Shown here piece after piece: positions 5,864-8,332 of a DNA stretch of 8,332 nucleotides. Source of the DNA: Proteiniphilum sp. UBA5267 (GTDB lineage Bacteria > Bacteroidota > Bacteroidia > Bacteroidales > Dysgonomonadaceae); the NCBI GenBank assembly GCA_002411515.1, contig DHTF01000037.1:5227-13558 (forward strand), in the 5' to 3' direction. Under the pieces are notes generated by a model. That model was not told the origin of the DNA and ran no database searches. It saw only the letters and a program-made list of their open reading frames with translations. Within the stretch, counting starts at the first letter, position 1; each line of letters opens with the position of its first letter. A program made the translations under genes and the position numbers.

Positions 5864-8125
5864 ATGAAACAAATTGTAACCCTTCTATTTTTTGTGATAG
5901 GCACAGTCTTCATGGCAAGTGCCACGAACAATAAGAATAAAAGTGAAAAGAGTGATATTATTATTGAAAACGAGCAATTTAAATTGGTTATTGGAAGGAA
6001 TGCCATAGCCAAAAGTTTGGTGCTTAAGTCAAACAATGAAGAGTGTTTGATGAAAGGAGAAAATATTGCCATCTTTTCAGTAACCCAGGAAAGGCCATAC
6101 CATAATGAGATTAAACTAGCCCATCCCAATAAGAAAACAACCTTTCAGGCTGATACCATTTACAGGGAAGGTGACAAATTGATTGTCGGGTTCGAGTTGA
6201 TTCCCTATCAGGCTATTATCCAGATAAAGGAAACGCCTGCCTACGTAGGTTTTAGCCTATATGATTTCATTACAGATGGTATTTATCCGGGTTATCTCAA
6301 AATTACGCCTCCGCCGGCAAGTGAAGTTACAATTTTGCAATTGCCCATCCGAGACAGAAAGAATTTTGGCGAATGGCTGAATGTGAGTTGGGATCACAAG
6401 GCGGCAGTGAATGTGTTGGGTACAGATGCATATGCCTACATTGATTTCGAGAAGCGCAATGGATATAAGATTTTAAGAGCCAGCGCCAGGAAGGATTTAA
6501 AATTTAAAGGGACCGGCGCCGCACTGATTGTTTCTGATACCGATAAATTACTGGATCGCATTGCTCAGGTTGAAGAAGATTTTAATTTACCGAAGGGAGT
6601 GGAAAGCAGGAGGTGTGACCTCATCAACGCTTCGTATTACTGGACAGCAAATGTTAATCCCAGCAATGTAGATCAACATATCAAGTATGCCAAAATGGGT
6701 GGTTTCAGACTGATGAATATCTATTACCCGAGTTTTGAAAGCGGTGGCGGTTATAATAAAATTGGAAGTTACGAAATCAACAAAGCACTTTACCCCAATG
6801 GGAAAGCAGATCTGGTAAAGATGCTGGATAAAATTAAAGCTGCAGGCATCACACCGGGTGTTCATTTTCTGCATTCACATATTGGTAGAAACAGTCAGTA
6901 TGTGACTCCGGTACCCGATTATCGTTTAAATATAGTAAGGAATTTCAATCTGTCGGAAAATCTTGACATAAATGACACCACCATCTATGTTGAACAAAAC
7001 CCCGAAGGTTCTACCATGGCCGATGGATGTAGGGTTTTGAAAGTGGGGACAGAACTTATTTCTTACGAAAATTTCACCACTGTTCCTCCTTATCAATTTA
7101 CAGGATGTGTAAGAGGAATAGATCAGACAACGGTGAATGGCCTTGCAAAGGGAAATGTCATTGGTATACTCGATGTAAGTGAATTTGGTGCTACAAGCAT
7201 TTATATTAATCAGCAAACAACGTTACAGGACGAAATTGCAGAAAAAATAGCGAATATTTACGATGCAGGATTTCAGTTCTTCTATTTCGATGGCTCGGAA
7301 GGGGTGAATCCTCCTTTCGCTATCAACGTTGCGCTGGCGCAGTATAAAGTCTTCAAACAATTAAATCCACAACCCTTATTTGCAGAGGGAGCAGCTAAAA
7401 CGCACTTTAGCTGGCATATGCTGAGTGGAGGAAATGCCTTTGATGTTTTTAGTCCTGAGGTGTTAAAAAAGGAAATCCGAAAATGGCCAGCGGAAGAGGC
7501 GCCCAACATGAAACAGGATTTTACCCGTATTAATTTCGGGTGGCTGGGATATTTTGTTCCGAATGAAACAACAACCGGTACCCAGCCGGATATGCTGGAA
7601 TATGTGACCAGTGTAGCTGCAGCCTGGGATTGTCCCATCTCCATTCACTCGAACATAGCTGCATTTGAAGCACATCCGAGAACCTTGGATAACATGGAAG
7701 TGATGAGAAGATGGGAAGAGGTGAGAGCGAAGAAATGGCTTACTGAAAAGCAAAAAGAGGAATTGCAGAATTTAGATCAGGAGCACCATCTGCTGATCAA
7801 TGAAAAAGGGGAATTCGAGTTGGTTCCCTATGAACAAATTAACAATATCGCCGGAGGCAGCAAAGAAGTAAGGGCCTTTATATTTAAGAGAAATAATGCG
7901 TATTACGTGGTTTATTGGCACACATCGGGGAACCGGAAACTTAAACTGCCGGTAAAATCATCGGAACTTACTTTATATAAATCATTGGGTGAAAATGAAT
8001 TCATCACGGAGAGCCCGGAAAATTATAGCATTATTCCGATAAACGACAGGCGATATCTAAAGATGAACCGCCTTAAAAAAAAGGAGATACTTGATATTTT
8101 AGCCAAAGCTGAAATAATTGATTGA
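5864..8125 (+). CDS. Secreted glycoside-hydrolase-like protein of unrecognised family, 753 aa
   Basis: I do not recognise a named family. The start at 5864 gives MKQIVTLLFF..., a normal Sec signal peptide ending near MASA (residues 17-20); an in-frame ATG at 5846 would add six residues (MSIIYH) and is less likely. Numbering is from 5864. Residues about 30-245 are beta-strand-like, as in the sandwich preceding many GH barrels. About 250-615 resemble a TIM barrel: YYWTANV (258-264), MGGFRLMNIYYPSF (278-291), GITPGVHFLHSH (328-339), FFYFDGSEG (472-480), LFAEGAA (505-511) and INFGWLGYF (556-564). The YFDG strand end is a common catalytic-Asp position in alpha-galactosidase-like clans, so D476 and E479 or E508 are candidate catalytic residues by inference. 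A beta-rich insert (about 360-437) interrupts the barrel. About 640-735 form a C-terminal beta domain. Gene GC is about 40%, below its neighbours. It ends the cluster, about 145 bases before the terminator. GH-like fold likely; activity unknown. Confidence 0.75.
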   Translation: MKQIVTLLFFVIGTVFMASATNNKNKSEKSDIIIENEQFKLVIGRNAIAKSLVLKSNNEECLMKGENIAIFSVTQERPYHNEIKLAHPNKKTTFQADTIYREGDKLIVGFELIPYQAIIQIKETPAYVGFSLYDFITDGIYPGYLKITPPPASEVTILQLPIRDRKNFGEWLNVSWDHKAAVNVLGTDAYAYIDFEKRNGYKILRASARKDLKFKGTGAALIVSDTDKLLDRIAQVEEDFNLPKGVESRRCDLINASYYWTANVNPSNVDQHIKYAKMGGFRLMNIYYPSFESGGGYNKIGSYEINKALYPNGKADLVKMLDKIKAAGITPGVHFLHSHIGRNSQYVTPVPDYRLNIVRNFNLSENLDINDTTIYVEQNPEGSTMADGCRVLKVGTELISYENFTTVPPYQFTGCVRGIDQTTVNGLAKGNVIGILDVSEFGATSIYINQQTTLQDEIAEKIANIYDAGFQFFYFDGSEGVNPPFAINVALAQYKVFKQLNPQPLFAEGAAKTHFSWHMLSGGNAFDVFSPEVLKKEIRKWPAEEAPNMKQDFTRINFGWLGYFVPNETTTGTQPDMLEYVTSVAAAWDCPISIHSNIAAFEAHPRTLDNMEVMRRWEEVRAKKWLTEKQKEELQNLDQEHHLLINEKGEFELVPYEQINNIAGGSKEVRAFIFKRNNAYYVVYWHTSGNRKLKLPVKSSELTLYKSLGENEFITESPENYSIIPINDRRYLKMNRLKKKEILDILAKAEIID

Positions 8126-8270
8126 ACTTGTACTTCAATAAGATAAAGATTGATATTTTATTGTCACAAAACAGATACGTACGAGGAGGCAATTTTGGTT
8201 TGTATGGTGGGGAAATATGAATACGCTGAAAAAGACAGATCGGTTATTGGTCGGCTAAATTAAAAAATAA
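8126..8270. other. 3' untranslated stretch after the last gene
   Basis: This is an AT-rich non-coding stretch between the stop codon of the last gene and the terminator hairpin. Two very short overlapping reading frames start at 8204 (19 codons) and 8218 (13 codons), with a purine-rich GAGGAGG upstream at 8183-8189. Neither encodes anything recognisable, and both are best treated as chance. No tRNA-like or repeat structure is seen. Confidence 0.4.
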
Positions 8271-8308
8271 AAAACGCTAAGACCTTATTGTAAATGTCTT
8301 AGCGTTTT
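8271..8308. terminator. Bidirectional intrinsic terminator
   Basis: A perfect 13-base inverted repeat (AAAACGCTAAGAC at 8271-8283, GTCTTAGCGTTTT at 8296-8308) encloses a 12-base loop. It is preceded by an A-rich run and followed by TTTTATTTT, so it can terminate transcription from either strand. It ends the lyase cluster transcript. Its two-sided form suggests that a gene pointing toward it from beyond the right edge may share it. Confidence 0.88.
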
Positions 8309-8332
8309 ATTTTGCGGTATGGACGGATTGTG

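Noticed and set aside
8204..8263. Tiny reading frames of 19 and 13 codons before the terminator, with a GAGGAGG upstream
   Set aside because: They are too short and have no recognisable product. Strong Shine-Dalgarno sequences are not the norm in this phylum, so the purine run is not good evidence of translation.

Overview
The window reads as chromosomal DNA from a member of the Bacteroidota, most likely order Bacteroidales. The secreted proteins carry short Sec signal peptides ending in the 'AQD/GQD' style usual in that phylum. Starts are preceded by A-rich leaders rather than strong Shine-Dalgarno sequences, and the enzyme types are those of Bacteroidota polysaccharide-degradation loci. The assignment is by pattern recognition only; no search was run.

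Layout. All five genes are on the + strand. (1) 1-377: the C-terminal end of a membrane acyltransferase (acyltransferase-3 type), cut by the window edge. (2) 472-1527: a complete RsgA/YjeQ-type circularly permuted GTPase involved in 30S ribosome maturation. (3) 1738-2850: a secreted alginate-lyase-superfamily enzyme resembling polysaccharide lyase family 38. (4) 3064-5781: a large (905 aa) secreted heparinase II/III-like lyase. (5) 5864-8125: a large secreted protein that looks like a glycoside hydrolase, with a beta-sandwich, a TIM barrel interrupted by a small beta insert, and a C-terminal beta domain. I cannot assign it to a named family. A strong bidirectional hairpin terminator (8271-8308) closes the cluster. 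The largest non-coding stretches are about 210 bases (1528-1737, 2851-3063, 8126-8332); none exceeds 300.

How the genes may work together. Genes 3-5 form a compact set of exported enzymes. Two lyases of uronic-acid-cleaving superfamilies sit next to a putative glycosidase, and a terminator follows. The simplest reading is that the cluster depolymerises a uronate-containing polysaccharide (alginate, glucuronan or a glycosaminoglycan-like chain) and trims the products in the periplasm. No SusC/SusD transport pair, sulfatase, sugar kinase or dedicated regulator lies in the window, so the cluster is either an orphan enzyme set or a satellite of a larger locus elsewhere. The acyltransferase and rsgA appear unrelated in function. 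Base composition falls from about 57% GC in the acyltransferase to about 40% in the last gene, which suggests different histories for these segments.

The most promising element for something undescribed is the last gene, together with its pairing to these two lyases.
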